The notes under the pieces were generated by a model. It saw only the letters and a list, made by a program, of their open reading frames with translations. It ran no database searches and was not told where the DNA came from. Below, piece by piece: positions 22,154-33,403 of a DNA stretch of 64,000 nt; the first letter of the stretch is position 1, and every line of letters starts with the position of its first letter. The translations under genes were made by a program, and so were the position numbers. This stretch comes from Physcia stellaris (taxonomy: Eukaryota; Ascomycota; Lecanoromycetes; Caliciales; Physciaceae): contig JABSSW010000034.1 in NCBI GenBank assembly GCA_018902385.1, forward strand, positions 248,001 to 312,000. Direction: 5' to 3'.

Positions 22154-23069
22154 ATGCCCAAAGCCGCACCCCGCTCAAATGGCCCCAAGGCCTCCGCCCA
22201 TCGCGCAGAGCCTTACACCAAATCCCAACCCAAAACCGCCATCGATAAAGAAAACGTCGATCCCAACTCCCAAACCGGCAAAACCCCCCCGCATGGCGAC
22301 TGGCGCTCCATCCCTCTCGACGAAATCGCAGGCGAAATCCCCTGCTACGACGACGCCTCCATCGTCCGTCGCAAGCTCAAGAAATTGCTCTCGGACAAGT
22401 CTGTCATCCCGGGTACTGATGGCAAGAAGTGGACGCAAGCGGCTATGGTGGCTGAGATGCAGGAGTTGGAGAGGAGGGGCCATCCGGTGCCGTATAATGT
22501 CAACGCGAGTGGGCCCACGGCGAGGAGTCTGGGTGGGTTTTTGAAAAAGAGTGGACGTATGGCGGGCGGGGATAGTCCGTGTTATTATTGGGGGTATGTG
22601 CTCTTGGAGAAGATGAGGGTGTGGAAGGGGGAGAAGAAGAGTAAGGCGAGGGAGAGGGCGGAGGGGGAGTGAGTTTTCTTGTTTCTTTTTTTCTTCTCTC
22701 TTTCTTGGATTTTGTTTGGTTCTTGTTTTTCCCCTGCTCTCTGGTCTGTAATCTGTTTTGACACTTGCTGGACTTCTTTGCACTGCGTTGCTTGATGAGC
22801 ATACTCTTACACGGCGTCGTAGGTTTCCGGGTGGATATTGCCGGGAAGACGCCTCCAAGAAACGTGTCTCGATGCCGATTGGCGGCCCGCCCCCTCCTGG
22901 TGCTTGGGAGCCTCGGGGCCGTGGTTTCGCTGGGCCTGTGGCGCCAAGGCCTTTGCAGCCTCCGGAGCTTGCTACTGGCTTTCAATTGCCCAATACGGGT
23001 GTTTACTCGGCGAATGCGGAGATAGAGCCGCCAACCTGCCCGGCTGGGGCTAAGGTATTTTATGTCTGA
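22154..23069 (+). CDS. DUF7726-like protein
   Basis: Exons 22154-22668 and 22823-23069, intron 154 bp; 253 residues. The N-terminus is basic and disordered. The domain starts near DWRSIPLDEIAGEIPCYDD and runs through RRKLKKLL and a YYWGYVLLEKMRVWKGEKK helix. This is a fungal nuclear-type domain that often occurs once or twice in small proteins; the family name is from memory. The donor GTGAGT overlaps a TGA stop, so the unspliced message encodes a complete 172-residue form. Splicing adds a Pro/Gly-rich tail of about 80 residues. I chose the ATG at 22154 because the upstream in-frame extension is hydrophobic and looks like leader sequence. Confidence 0.7.
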
Positions 23070-23411
23070 GGTAGGAGCCATCGGGGAGATTTATCTACTA
23101 TCGATGACATGACTGCGGCACCATTGGTATGAGTATCCCTATCATGTTGCCATCCCGTGGGGTCACATTGAATGGCCATAGGCGCCGAGGTCCGGAGACT
23201 GTGACTTTCATCTCTAGAAAATCCTACGACAGCTTTTTGTGTTTGCTTTGGATGCTTCTGACTGTTTGCCAATACATTCGTCGGCTACAGATTATACGCA
23301 AGCAAGGGTTTGGGCCTACGCCGTTTCTGCCTCGAAAGGATCCCATATCGGCCGGGATGTTGCCCTCCGTATGTTCGGTAAGATGAGGTTTGCACGTTGC
23401 CGACGTTCCGC
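23070..23411. other. Intergenic, convergent 3' ends
   Basis: 342 bp between the ends of the DUF7726-like gene and the methyltransferase. Short overlapping ORFs only; nothing assignable. Confidence 0.45.
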
Positions 23412-24399
23412 CTAGGGCTTCCTCCCAATCGTCACCCAGTATCCCGCCTCCTTACCCTCCTGCTCCGCCAAATCCTTCACGCACTCATTTTGAAACCCTT
23501 CAATCTCAGCCGGCGAATAACCCATCCCGTCCAACAATTTCGGAATAGCATGATAGTACAGAGGCCCGTATTCCCTCACCGCATGCTCCCCGATCTTTCG
23601 GGTCTCCGGCCTGCTCCCTACCGCCCAAGTGCCCATCGGGATCCGGTATTCGATCGTCTGCACGTCGACCAGACCGGCTTGCTTCATGTAGCCACTGACG
23701 TGCTTTCCTGCACGGAAGTCCCATCCTCGCTTCTCCCCCGCCTTGTGCAGCGCTTGCAGCCAGCCCCATTCGCCGCTGCAGTACTGACCATGGAGGAAGA
23801 GATCGAGCGCGAACTCTTGCATCTCCACCCAGCCGCCGCTTCGCAGAAGGGACGCCATGGCACGGACATAGCCCGGCCAATCCGACATCCCGAGCACGAG
23901 CAGCCGACTGAATATGAAGTCTGCCGAAGAGAGGGACAGGCGCTCGTCCTGGCTGAGGAGGGCGCGGATTTCCCCTTCGATGAAATGGACATTTGAAGGC
24001 TTTGGGCGGGCGGGTACGGGGGATAGGTCGATGCCGTAGACCTGGGCGTCCGGGTAGTTGGCACCTAGGTAGCAGGATACGGTGCCGGTGCCGCAGCCGA
24101 CGTCGATGAGAAGGTGAGGGTTCTGCAATGGGGCGTGGATGACCTGGTCGTGCATCATTGCTACGAGAGCAGATGCTTGGTCTTCTAGACGGGCGATTTC
24201 GATCGAGCTGCGAGGGAGGGTCTGAGTCCTCATCAAAGCACGCTAGGATGATATCTTACTCGTTGGGAAGCGCGTAGTCGGATTGTGTTTTGTGGTAAGT
24301 GATGTTGCGGCTCTGGCTACCAATTTTGTTGCTTGTTGGAGGCCTTTCAGTGGCTTCATCTTGCCCAGCCTTAGGCGGAGTGGGTTCTTGCTCCTCCAT
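23412..24399 (-). CDS. LaeA/UMTA-type SAM methyltransferase
   Basis: Two exons on the minus strand, 24399-24260 and 24207-23412, intron 52 bp (GTAAGA donor, CGCAG acceptor, phase 2); 311 residues. The join restores YALPND-SIEIARLEDQ, the typical entry into the domain. SAM motif I is LLIDVGCGTGTVSCYLG, the following acidic position is in YGIDLSP, and WVEMQEF matches the post-motif strand. It is the class of fungal methyltransferase that includes LaeA-like proteins and small-molecule methyltransferases. It lacks an obvious nuclear signal, so I cannot say regulator or biosynthetic enzyme. The start at MEEQEP is preferred; an upstream in-frame ATG at 24576 exists. Confidence 0.85.
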
Positions 24400-26832
24400 G
24401 GTTGGCAGGACTGCTTTTTCGATCTTTGAAAGGCGAGTAGGTGGAGGCCAGAAATGGGATTGACTGTCGTTCCTACGGAGTGTGTTGAATTCGATGTTGC
24501 CTGTCGAGCTTATTGTATAGCTTGTACAAATACAGCAAGATGACCAGACAACTAAACTTGACAATCGGTTGCTCAACTTCCTTCAATTGACACCCTTCGC
24601 ATTGGGTAGAATTGCATGAAACCAAAAACGTGTTTGACCTCCGCTAAAGTATGCTAGCACGAAACTATCACATAGCTTCATGATCGATATCCTATTCTAG
24701 TATAGTCGGCGCTCCTTCGGTCGATCATCCGGTCGTGCGAAGCAATCTAGATTTTAAACGCCGTCCTTCAAGCGATGGATACGCCGGGTCATGCGGCAAT
24801 GACAAGTCAAGCCACGGCAAGGCGCCCAGGCTCACTCACCCGTTAACACGGACACTCATCGCATTGCCCGACCAGGCTAAAGTGTACGTAGTATCTGTCG
24901 AGACGCTCATCTATGTCTCTGGCTAAGAATGTGGGGTGGTATCGATACGGCTCATTGGCGCGCATGAAGAGGATCCAAGTCTCCAAGAAGTATAAAAGCG
25001 TCTAGTCTAATGGTGGTGCCGGAGGATTAGGAATCAGTAAGAAACAAACGGCTTTGCCGCTCCTACTCCCGATAATAGTTATGTGATGCACGCAGTCTCC
25101 GATGATGCAACAAGTGATCAAGCCAATAATAATGCATGGGAGCATGTCTCAACTGGCGTACATGGTCTGGAGCACTTGGATTCATGGTTCCACAAGCGCC
25201 CTGCTCCCGCCGCGAGGAAAGGTACCCTGTCATCTACTTATAGGGTCTGCAATGGTAAAGTCTACTGTGCGTTGCGAAATATCGACAGCTTGCCAGAGTT
25301 TTCGTTTATCGCTGTCATTCTGAGATAATGACATTGATGGATTATGGTCCGGGTCAACGTGGTGACATAGACCAAGTCATCCTTAGCACTTCACAGAGAT
25401 CACCTCGGTATTACACTCTGGGCAACCGCTCGATCGAGGGGCGGAGAAGCGTACAGGGTGAAATTCTGATATGCCAACCAATCTTCCAATCACTGAAGAC
25501 TCTAAAGGAAGCGTCCAAGCTACACAATCCCAGGTAATCCTTCCGAACCTCTTGCCTTCTCGCGCTCTTCCATTTCGACCTCCTCGTTAGTCTCCCTTCG
25601 TCCTCTCGTCTCGTCAGATGAAACAGTCGATCTCTACGAACAGTACTCGAGACTCCATCTGCACAGTCATTCTTTCCATTTCTTCACCGACTTCTCCGCG
25701 AATGACCATTCGCGGGAACCGTCGCCGGTTCTGCACCCCAGCTAGGAATTTAGCTCCACAGATTTGGTTACCGACAGGATGGCAATTCCTCATTTCCAGA
25801 TAGCGCGTTGAGCCATCAATTAGTGCAATTTGTGTACAGACGTTCTGTACCGTGCAGTCGCAACAGCAGTGGATCCCTCCCTCAGGAGCCAAACTCAGCT
25901 TTGGAATCGAGAACCGACTTGGATAGCTAATTTTCTGTAAGACTTCACAAGGAAGCGTGCAGGATTATGCAAAGCTATGGGGGTCCTGTTACTGTCTCCA
26001 GACTGATCCTTTTCCAGAGCAGGAAAGATCGTCTCCTGTTCCATCGTAATGAATATCCATATTCACCGACTTTTCTTTTTACGCCATGCTCATCGTATAC
26101 GCTGTCGCCATGTTCGACCGTGTTTGATTAGGTATGGAGTTTGATTGATAAGCAGATTGATAAGCAGGATATAGCTCAGCCTGTATAGGTTTCAGTCGCG
26201 CATGCAAGAGCTTCAATCTCCGCTTGCGCCGTACGCACGGTCGTCCATACGCAGAATACCAACATGATTCCCCACAAAAGAGTCTTGATGGACCAAGCAA
26301 CAACGATTGCACCAATGTCTCGGACGCCGCGCCGCACGTCCGGCTGTCACACCTGTCAGAATTGGAGCTAATGCAGCTCAACTTATATAGCTCTCAATTT
26401 AGCAAACATGACTAACAAATCAAGCAAGCCCTTACTCCACAGGTGCTGTTGTTACATTCCGGGAATAAAAATGTGTCGGCATCTACATGCTGTCACGTCT
26501 ATATCACTCAGCTTATATATGTTACATTCGGATATACGAGGGACACGCAAGCATGCATTGTGTTTTCCCTTTCCTCGGCGTTCCGATATCACGAATTATT
26601 TCGAGATGTGATCGACGATTGCAAGTCGTTGTCCTCCTCCACCGGCGTTGGAGGCCCGATGGTTGCGTATACACAGGCGCTGGAGATCCGACGGTCAGGT
26701 ATAAGAAGGAGCTTCTCTCCCGCCAGAATTCTGGAAAGCATCCAACTCGACACTCATCTTTCTCAACACCTCCATGACCATCAGTCATACAACTCTTGCA
26801 AACAACGCTTCGCGTTCGACATCAAATCCAAC
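24400..26832. other. Intergenic, mostly empty
   Basis: Over 2.4 kb with short ORFs that overlap on opposite strands and show no domain, apart from the Cys-rich candidate at 25614-25945. The end of this stretch is the promoter of the knottin-like gene. Confidence 0.4.
25614..25945 (-). other. Candidate Cys-rich exon
   Basis: The minus-strand frame opens after a good acceptor (TCTTACAG, about 25940) and runs to 25614. Its first half is cysteine-rich (HCCCDCTVQNVCTQ, then RNCHP and NQICG) and its second half is charged. I find no signal-peptide exon upstream. It may be the last exon of a small secreted protein or a chance frame. Confidence 0.3.
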
Positions 26833-27199
26833 ATGCAGTACAAGCTTTTCCTCGCCGCTCTATTCCTCCCAGCTGCCATGGCAGCCGTGGCTCAAGCTCC
26901 CGATGCAGCGCTCGAGAATGTCCGTTGTTGATCCTCTCTATTATCTTACCATCACCCTCTTACTCCATATACCCTCAAGATTCCCGCTCATTCCTCCCCG
27001 CCACTCTCCCTTTCCCTCCCCATCTCCCCCCACCCACCGTCTCCCTCTCACCTCCAAGACTAACCCAACCCTCTAGACCCTCGAGAAACGCTGCTTCCAC
27101 CAAGGCCAAGAATGCAAAGCCAACGCCGGCAAATGCTGCCCCGGCCTGCACTGCAGCAGCAACGCGGTAGGCGGCCACGGGGTCTGCGTCGCGTCTTAG
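26833..27199 (+). CDS. Small secreted Cys-rich protein, knottin-like
   Basis: Exons 26833-26919 and 27077-27199, intron 157 bp; 69 residues. Exon 1 is a signal peptide (MQYKLFLAALFLPAAMAAVA) and a short pro-region. Exon 2 opens with a Kex2-type LEKR directly before the first Cys. The six cysteines follow C-x6-C-x5-CC-x4-C-x10-C, the inhibitor cystine knot pattern. The donor is the weak GTCCGT, but phase 0, the CTAG acceptor and the protein logic fit. Small secreted cystine-rich proteins of fungi act as effectors, antimicrobials or surface proteins; no specific relative is recognised. Confidence 0.75.
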
Positions 27200-29233
27200 G
27201 AGGAGAACGAAAAGCGAAAAAGGGGAGAAGGGGAGGGGGGAGCGGAGATGAGAGGAAGAAAGTGGAGAGGGGTGGAAGGCTAGGTAGCTGGAATGGGAAT
27301 GGAGGCTTTAGAACCGTGGGCTTCGAGACGTCGATGCGGCCATGAATACACTCTTTTGACCAGTTGGTCTCGTTTTTATTTTATTTTGGGCGGGAACTGT
27401 GCATCCTGTTTTTCTCAGGGACCCTTTTGCGAAATCAAATCCTCCATGCCCAATACGAGACTATGAATGCTGAGATCGATCCTTTGTGAAGTGCATCCAT
27501 GAAAAGGACTTGGAGGATTCGAGAAGGGATATCTGGGGTGCTTTCACTCTAGTGTCTATGCCGCGCGTGACCACCTCTCAACATTGCTATTGAGAATAAC
27601 TCCCAGAGCTTGCGCGTCCGTGGATGCGACGTTTTAAAGCACGTTAGCGATCGGCATAATTGTCAGTGATAAGATGGATAAACTGAGACGAGACTTGATG
27701 CGAACTACAAACCTAGCTTTCAGACTATTGATAGAAGGCAGTCATGCACCACCAACAAAAAAAAAAAAAAAAAAAAAGCGAAGAGGGCTCGGATAAGAAT
27801 TTGATATGATTGAGGCTTGGAACAGGATATTGGTACTCTGAATTTAGAGATTGAGAGAATAAAGGAGGTGGGCGTACTCGTACTGAGATCTCCAGCCGCC
27901 TCCCCCTCCCCTTGATTTCAGCAGCTCCACTTCCGTCCTCGAACTCAACTTCTCCACGCCATCCTCACCTGATTTCAAGAGCCCGCTCTAAGATCTCGAA
28001 TACATCCCCCGTCTCTCGCCGGCCTTGGACTCCAAGCATCGTCCACGAGGATTTGGCGATCCTTTCATCTCCTTACTCTGTGGTGTCAGATGTGCTTCCC
28101 TGCCGCCTGGCAGCGTCCTCGAGTCCAGCACGATGGCTGGAGATGTCGCTCCAAACGTGGCTGCTGGCGGTTGCGTTTGATACTACTGTGGGTGAGCTGG
28201 GTGGGGGTGTGGGAGAGTAATGGCAGGAGAGCTATAGCGTGAAAGAGAAAGAGAAGGAAGGCAGGAAAATGAAAAAAACACCCCTGAACACATTCTCGAT
28301 TTGCTCTGGACATTGCACCTGTTTCGAGATCTGCTTCTTGCTATTGCGTGTCAGTTGGTAAAACAGCTAGAGCTCGGGATTCTGCCCAGGGATTTGATGG
28401 ATAGCAAATCTAGAAGGTCTATTCAGATGTCGGGATATGGAATCTCATGAGTGACTTAGGTGAATAGTTAATGAGAGACCGAGAGGCTTGGCGGATTTTT
28501 ATCGAGCTCAATCGGGCTTGGTATCTAGATTGGGGCACCGAGACGGAGGAATTGGTTGAAGCACAAATTTTGGTGGAGAGCTTTACTTGGTCCCGGGGCA
28601 GTGATGGATTTCATGTAGGACATGATTGGGGCGAGGAGGCTGTTTGCCTGGATGGAAGCGGAGAACGATCTGGCATGGGAATGAGGTAGGTGGGAAATGG
28701 ACTTCTCTTTGCTGTTATTGAAATCTCGTGAAAGGATGTATAGCTATGAGGTGTATGCGGATCTCAGAGCGGGAAGGGGAAGTATCGAGAGATTGATTGA
28801 GGCTCATTGGGTTTTGAGGCTTCTTCTCGATTTTGTTATTGTGGATGGTGGTTGCTGTAGGAGGAGATTTACTATTCGCTGTTTTCCTATGAAGCTCGAT
28901 ACTTATTCGGTGCAATATCAAATACAATGTATGACTTTACTTTAAGCAGATATCGTGATCCTTTCCATTGGGTGAATAGAATTTTGATCCGTCATACTGA
29001 TTTTAGAGCCGTTTTTCTTGAAGGGGCGAAGTAGAATCTCATCTTACAAATTCAAGCCTGATCTATCAGTTCAAGATGCTATTCTTCACCCCAACGATCC
29101 TGCAATCGCGTCACAGCGCAGCGTACACCATAACATTCTCGCAAGGATCGAATTCAATCTCCATATTTTTGAGATTTGGTAAAATCTTCGGATTTCTTTC
29201 CGGCAGACCTTTCAGTATGGCAATAGCTACATC
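27200..29233. other. Intergenic, no gene seen
   Basis: Two kilobases of low coding signal with a 22-base A run near 27757 and purine-rich stretches. The ORFs at 27912-28220, 28471-28689 and 28697-28945 have no motif, and their composition follows local low complexity. Confidence 0.4.
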
Positions 29234-29692
29234 CTAATCGACACCATAGCCTGGAACTAGGGTTTCGCTCGCAAAAAAGTCATCTGATGGAAGCATATCA
29301 ATCAACCTGCGAAGACGACCTAGCTGTTTCACTGTTGGAATCCAGCTCCAACTCCAGCGCTTCGATGAACATGGGCCCCCAAGCCGGATTGTTTTGTAGA
29401 CTTGGAATGACTTGAGTAAGCCAGTGAAATGGCCCCCAGCCAGCGCGAGCTCATGGTCGTGGACGTCCCGCCAACCTCGAGAGTTACCAGGGTGTAGGTT
29501 GCACACCCAAGTAATTTCTGTGGATACCACTGAGTAGATATTTGCCATCGGCACTGAACATATCAGCGGTCGTGATATTGACCACAGAATTGCCCACAGC
29601 TTTTGAAATAGGGTTCAAGGCGTCGCAACTATTGATGATTCTGAAATCAGCACCTAACTTTCTGAGAAAAGGCAGTAGCTGCGTACCTTGAA
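29234..29692 (-). pseudogene. Gene fragment left of hAT insertion (F-box-like gene, 3' part)
   Basis: Minus-strand coding-like sequence in two overlapping frames (29720-29484 and 29554-29234). These contain LRKLGADFRIINSCDALN, ITTADMFSADGKYLLSGI and a SWIPTVKQLGRLRRLIDML stretch. It ends exactly at the hAT target duplication. Together with the minus-strand sequence right of the transposon (39640-40566) it appears to be one gene split by the insertion. Frame changes suggest further decay or unseen introns. Confidence 0.5.
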
Positions 29693-30177
29693 GTCGAGAA
29701 CAAGGCGCCCAATAGTACACTAAACTACTTGCACTATCGGTGCACCACGGTTTCGAGCCCGAATAGTGCGTATAGTTTGGGCCATTTATCGCATCATACT
29801 ATTTAGTATAGTACAGAAAAAGAGTGATAGTTTTGGTGCGTATCAGTAGTATGTGTGATGCAAATGATTATTATATTGTTCAACTTTACGAAATGTTCGA
29901 ATGTTTCAATTCTGAAAATATTATCAGATTTCTGAATAATAAAATACAAAACATCAGCTAGCGTGCATCATCAGATTTTTTGTTAATGATGTTGCAATAA
30001 ATTACACGCATTTTTGATATTTTTGATAAATTTCAGTCTCAAATTTCTGTATTTTTCTCGGATAATCGAATTTTCGAGCAAATTTCAAACATCAATTTTC
30101 AGAAATTTTGTTTTCGTTATTCTATCTCAATTCAATTCAATTTTTCACACATCAACAATTCACGTTATATATCAACA

Positions 30178-32601
30178 ATGTCTCAATCAAGTCGATTCGA
30201 ACTATCTGATGCTATTATTATGTTAACGGCTGCATCGAATAACTCTTTTATCAAAGCGACGATCGTCAAATCCAAACTTCAGCCTCGCAAAAATCGAGAT
30301 GTCGATGAGATTAACATGTCGAATAGTCAACGCGACAAATTTTCAGCGTTTACAACGCGTCGAATCAGCGAACGACGATTTATAATTTTTCAGTCTGTGT
30401 CGTCTGAATACTCGAAGCGAGTTTCAAAACGAGCGCGAGCACGAACGAATTCGATCGTGAAAACTGTCGTGAAAATTGCATTGAATATTCAGATTCAAAA
30501 AACGATTTCGAAAATCGACGAATCACTATTCAACGAATTCGACGAAAAATCAGTCGAATTTGCAATCGATTTTGCAATCGATACAACAATATCACAGACG
30601 ATTTCGAGTCGCAAAACACGAATTTCGATTGACAAGTTTTTTCGCAAAATCACGTCGAATATTTATCATCATTTCACGTTGTTTCGAAAACAAGAAAAAA
30701 TTTTCGCAAAATGCAAATATTGCATCATCAAATACGTCAAATTCGACGATATCATGAAATTCAAAATGCATTTGCGATTAAAACATCATATCGATTTTCG
30801 AAATCGTGACGAAATTCGTTTAATTTTTTACGATGACGATTTTGTTTTCGCTTTCAATCGTCAATTTGCAATGAAAAAAAAATTGAAAAATCGTCAAATT
30901 GCAAAACACATAATCGCTTCGTTGAATAAACAGCATTTTTTGTATTTGTATTTTCGATGAATCGTATTGATTGACGTTTTTTTCAAACAAATGCGCAATA
31001 GAAATTTTCGAATGTTTTTACATTACATCAACAAATTTGCGAACGCTCTACTTTCTGCTTCGAACAATACTATTCAAGCGAAAATCATGATATTGTACGA
31101 AAAAAGCAAAAAACGACTATGTCATAAATTGAGCGTTGCGATCATTTTCATACATATTACATGCGATGTTTGATCTTCGTCAAATCATTTGAGTTTTCTA
31201 GATTTCGTGATTCATTTCATTGACGATGCGAAAATTTTTCGTATTTTGTTGTTGAGTTTGAAGAAAATTCAAAATGCTCATAGCGATGCAAACATGACAG
31301 TCATTATTTTGCATACGATTCGAGATTTCGAGTTTCGCAACAAGTTGAAATATTTCGTCATGAATAACGTTGATTTTAACGATACAATGATGAAAATTAT
31401 TGCGCAAAATTTTTGAAACAACGATTTTTTCAAATACGATTTCGTTGAACATCGATTTCGTTGCTTGAATCATATCATTAATTTATCAATTCAGAATTTT
31501 TTATTTGATCAACATTTCGACAAACAAGCACAAACATTCGATGTGATTTTTAACGACGAAAATTTACAACATTACAGACGTTTCGAATTTCAAAAGAAAT
31601 TGCACAACGTCAATACACACATCATGAAGAATAATCAACGCATACAGAAATTCAAGCAATTCAGCGACAATCACATGTCTGTGCGAAACATGAAAGTGAA
31701 ATGAAATTCGTGATTTGTCATGATGAATTGATTTATCGAACAGATCAAAAAAACATTGCAATTATACATTTTGAACGAAAATATTCAGAACGATAATATC
31801 AGCTCATTCGAATGATTCTTTTTTCGAGACATCAGAAATTTTTTGAGATCATTTCAAGAAATCACGAAGAAAATGAAAAATCGTCTTGCTATAATCAACG
31901 ATTATTTATCGACGTTGAATTATTTGTTTGTTCATTACGAGAATGCGACGTATGATTTCATCGACAATGATTTCATGCAATTATTTCTTGATGCTGAATT
32001 CAAGAATCTGCAAAAATACTGAGACAAAAACATCAAAAAGATTTCCGTTTATATCGTCGTCGTGATTCTGAATTTTGCACAGAAATGAAACTATTTCGAA
32101 ACGCATTGAAATTCATTGTCAATTGTTGAAGCAAAAATCAAAATTACGAAATTGTGAAGCACGTACAATCGCATTTCTCTTGCTACAACAGTCAGTCAAT
32201 TTTCAGAAAAAAGATCGTCAGATTTGACTTTTTGAATGTATCGAAATCACGAACAAAGACATACAGACGAGTTGAAACAATATCTCATTGAGTCGTTGAA
32301 TTTCAACAGAGATTTGAATTTAATCATTTGATGATTAAATCAACGAACGAGATTATCAACATTGATTTGCATGATTTTGAATATTTTCTGTATTTCATTT
32401 ATGTTTTTCGAATCAGAACGTGTATTTTCTTCGTTGAAGCACATGATAACGTCAAAACGAATTTCATTGATTTCGAAGATTATCGAAGCGCTGAAATGCA
32501 TCAAAAATTGAATGAAAATCGATATTTTCATCGACGAAAAACTCATCGTCGTATTGACTTTGATCGAAAAAATGAAAAAATTTACAGAAAAATTGAATCA
32601 T
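30178..32601 (+). pseudogene. hAT transposase remnant
   Basis: The first frame (30178-30960) ends with a BED-type zinc finger: CKYC at its start and HLRLKHH at its end, with about 20 residues between. Later pieces carry hAT core features: HFIDDAKIFRILLLSLKKIQ and a motif like LKYFVMNNVDFNDT at 31189-31416 (usual DNA.sND), and KLHNVNTHI at 31465-31704. A possible C-terminal dimerisation part lies at 32328-32606. At least ten stops break the frame, many from TGG-to-TGA changes. Confidence 0.8.
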
Positions 32602-32921
32602 TGTAAGAAATAAAAATTCAGAATTTTCGAAAATGCGATTCGCATTTCGTCAAACAATTCGATTATCGAAGTTCGAATGACTTCGAAGAAAATCAATCTC
32701 AATCACTTTACAACTCGATCAACGATAAACTCAACAAGTTCATATTGTCAATCGAAATCGATCGAATTCGTACGATTGAATAAGTAAAATGTGAATAAAA
32801 AACAATTGCAAAACGTAATCTGTTTTGTAACGATTAATAAATCAATATATTACATTTCAAACTATACATTTTTGATGTCAATAATTCATTAAATTATATT
32901 ATTTTTAATACGAATTTTACA
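32602..32921 (+). repeat. Gypsy 5' LTR
   Basis: 320 bp, aligned end to end with 38911-39230. More heavily converted to A/T than its partner, for example attgtcaatcgaaatcg here against actgtcagccgaagccg there. Confidence 0.93.
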
Positions 32922-33403
32922 TTTTAATCGCTATCATATTTCAAAATGATGTCACTCGTGTATACTTAACAGAATACAGTTCTGTTGTTTCGCATACATC
33001 ATGTCGAACTCTGATAATGATTTGCTTTTTGAATTTGTCGAAAATGTTGACGTATTTTTTTGATTGATTTATTACAAGCAACAGATCGAAAAAAATCATA
33101 AGAAAAAAATCAAATTACAAGCTCGAAATATCGAGCGCTCGAAATTTGTAATCTTTATTTCATTTGTTTTTACTTCATTTACTTTTGCTTTTGATTCTGT
33201 TTGGAAATTTTTCGTCATGAAGATTATCGAAACGACATCGAATCAATATGAAAAAAGAACTACAAAAAGTGAAAGAAATATTGCAAACAAATGAAAAAGC
33301 AATTCACGCAAAACAACGTGAATCACATGATTCAATTTTCGAATTTAGTCAAGATCGCATACGTTGATATTTATTTTAAATCAAATAACAATGCGAACAA
33401 GTT

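Noticed and set aside
22175-22858. 227-codon minus-strand ORF opposite the DUF7726-like gene
   Set aside because: Arg/Pro/His-rich shadow of the plus-strand codon bias; no domain and no promoter context.
27755-27780. Run of about 22 A as a LINE poly(A) tail
   Set aside because: No reverse transcriptase or target duplication beside it; simple homopolymer.
29701-29718. GGCGCC next to the TIR as a 6-bp target duplication
   Set aside because: It lies within the inverted repeat on both sides; the 8-bp GTCGAGAA/GTGGAGAA pair outside fits hAT better.
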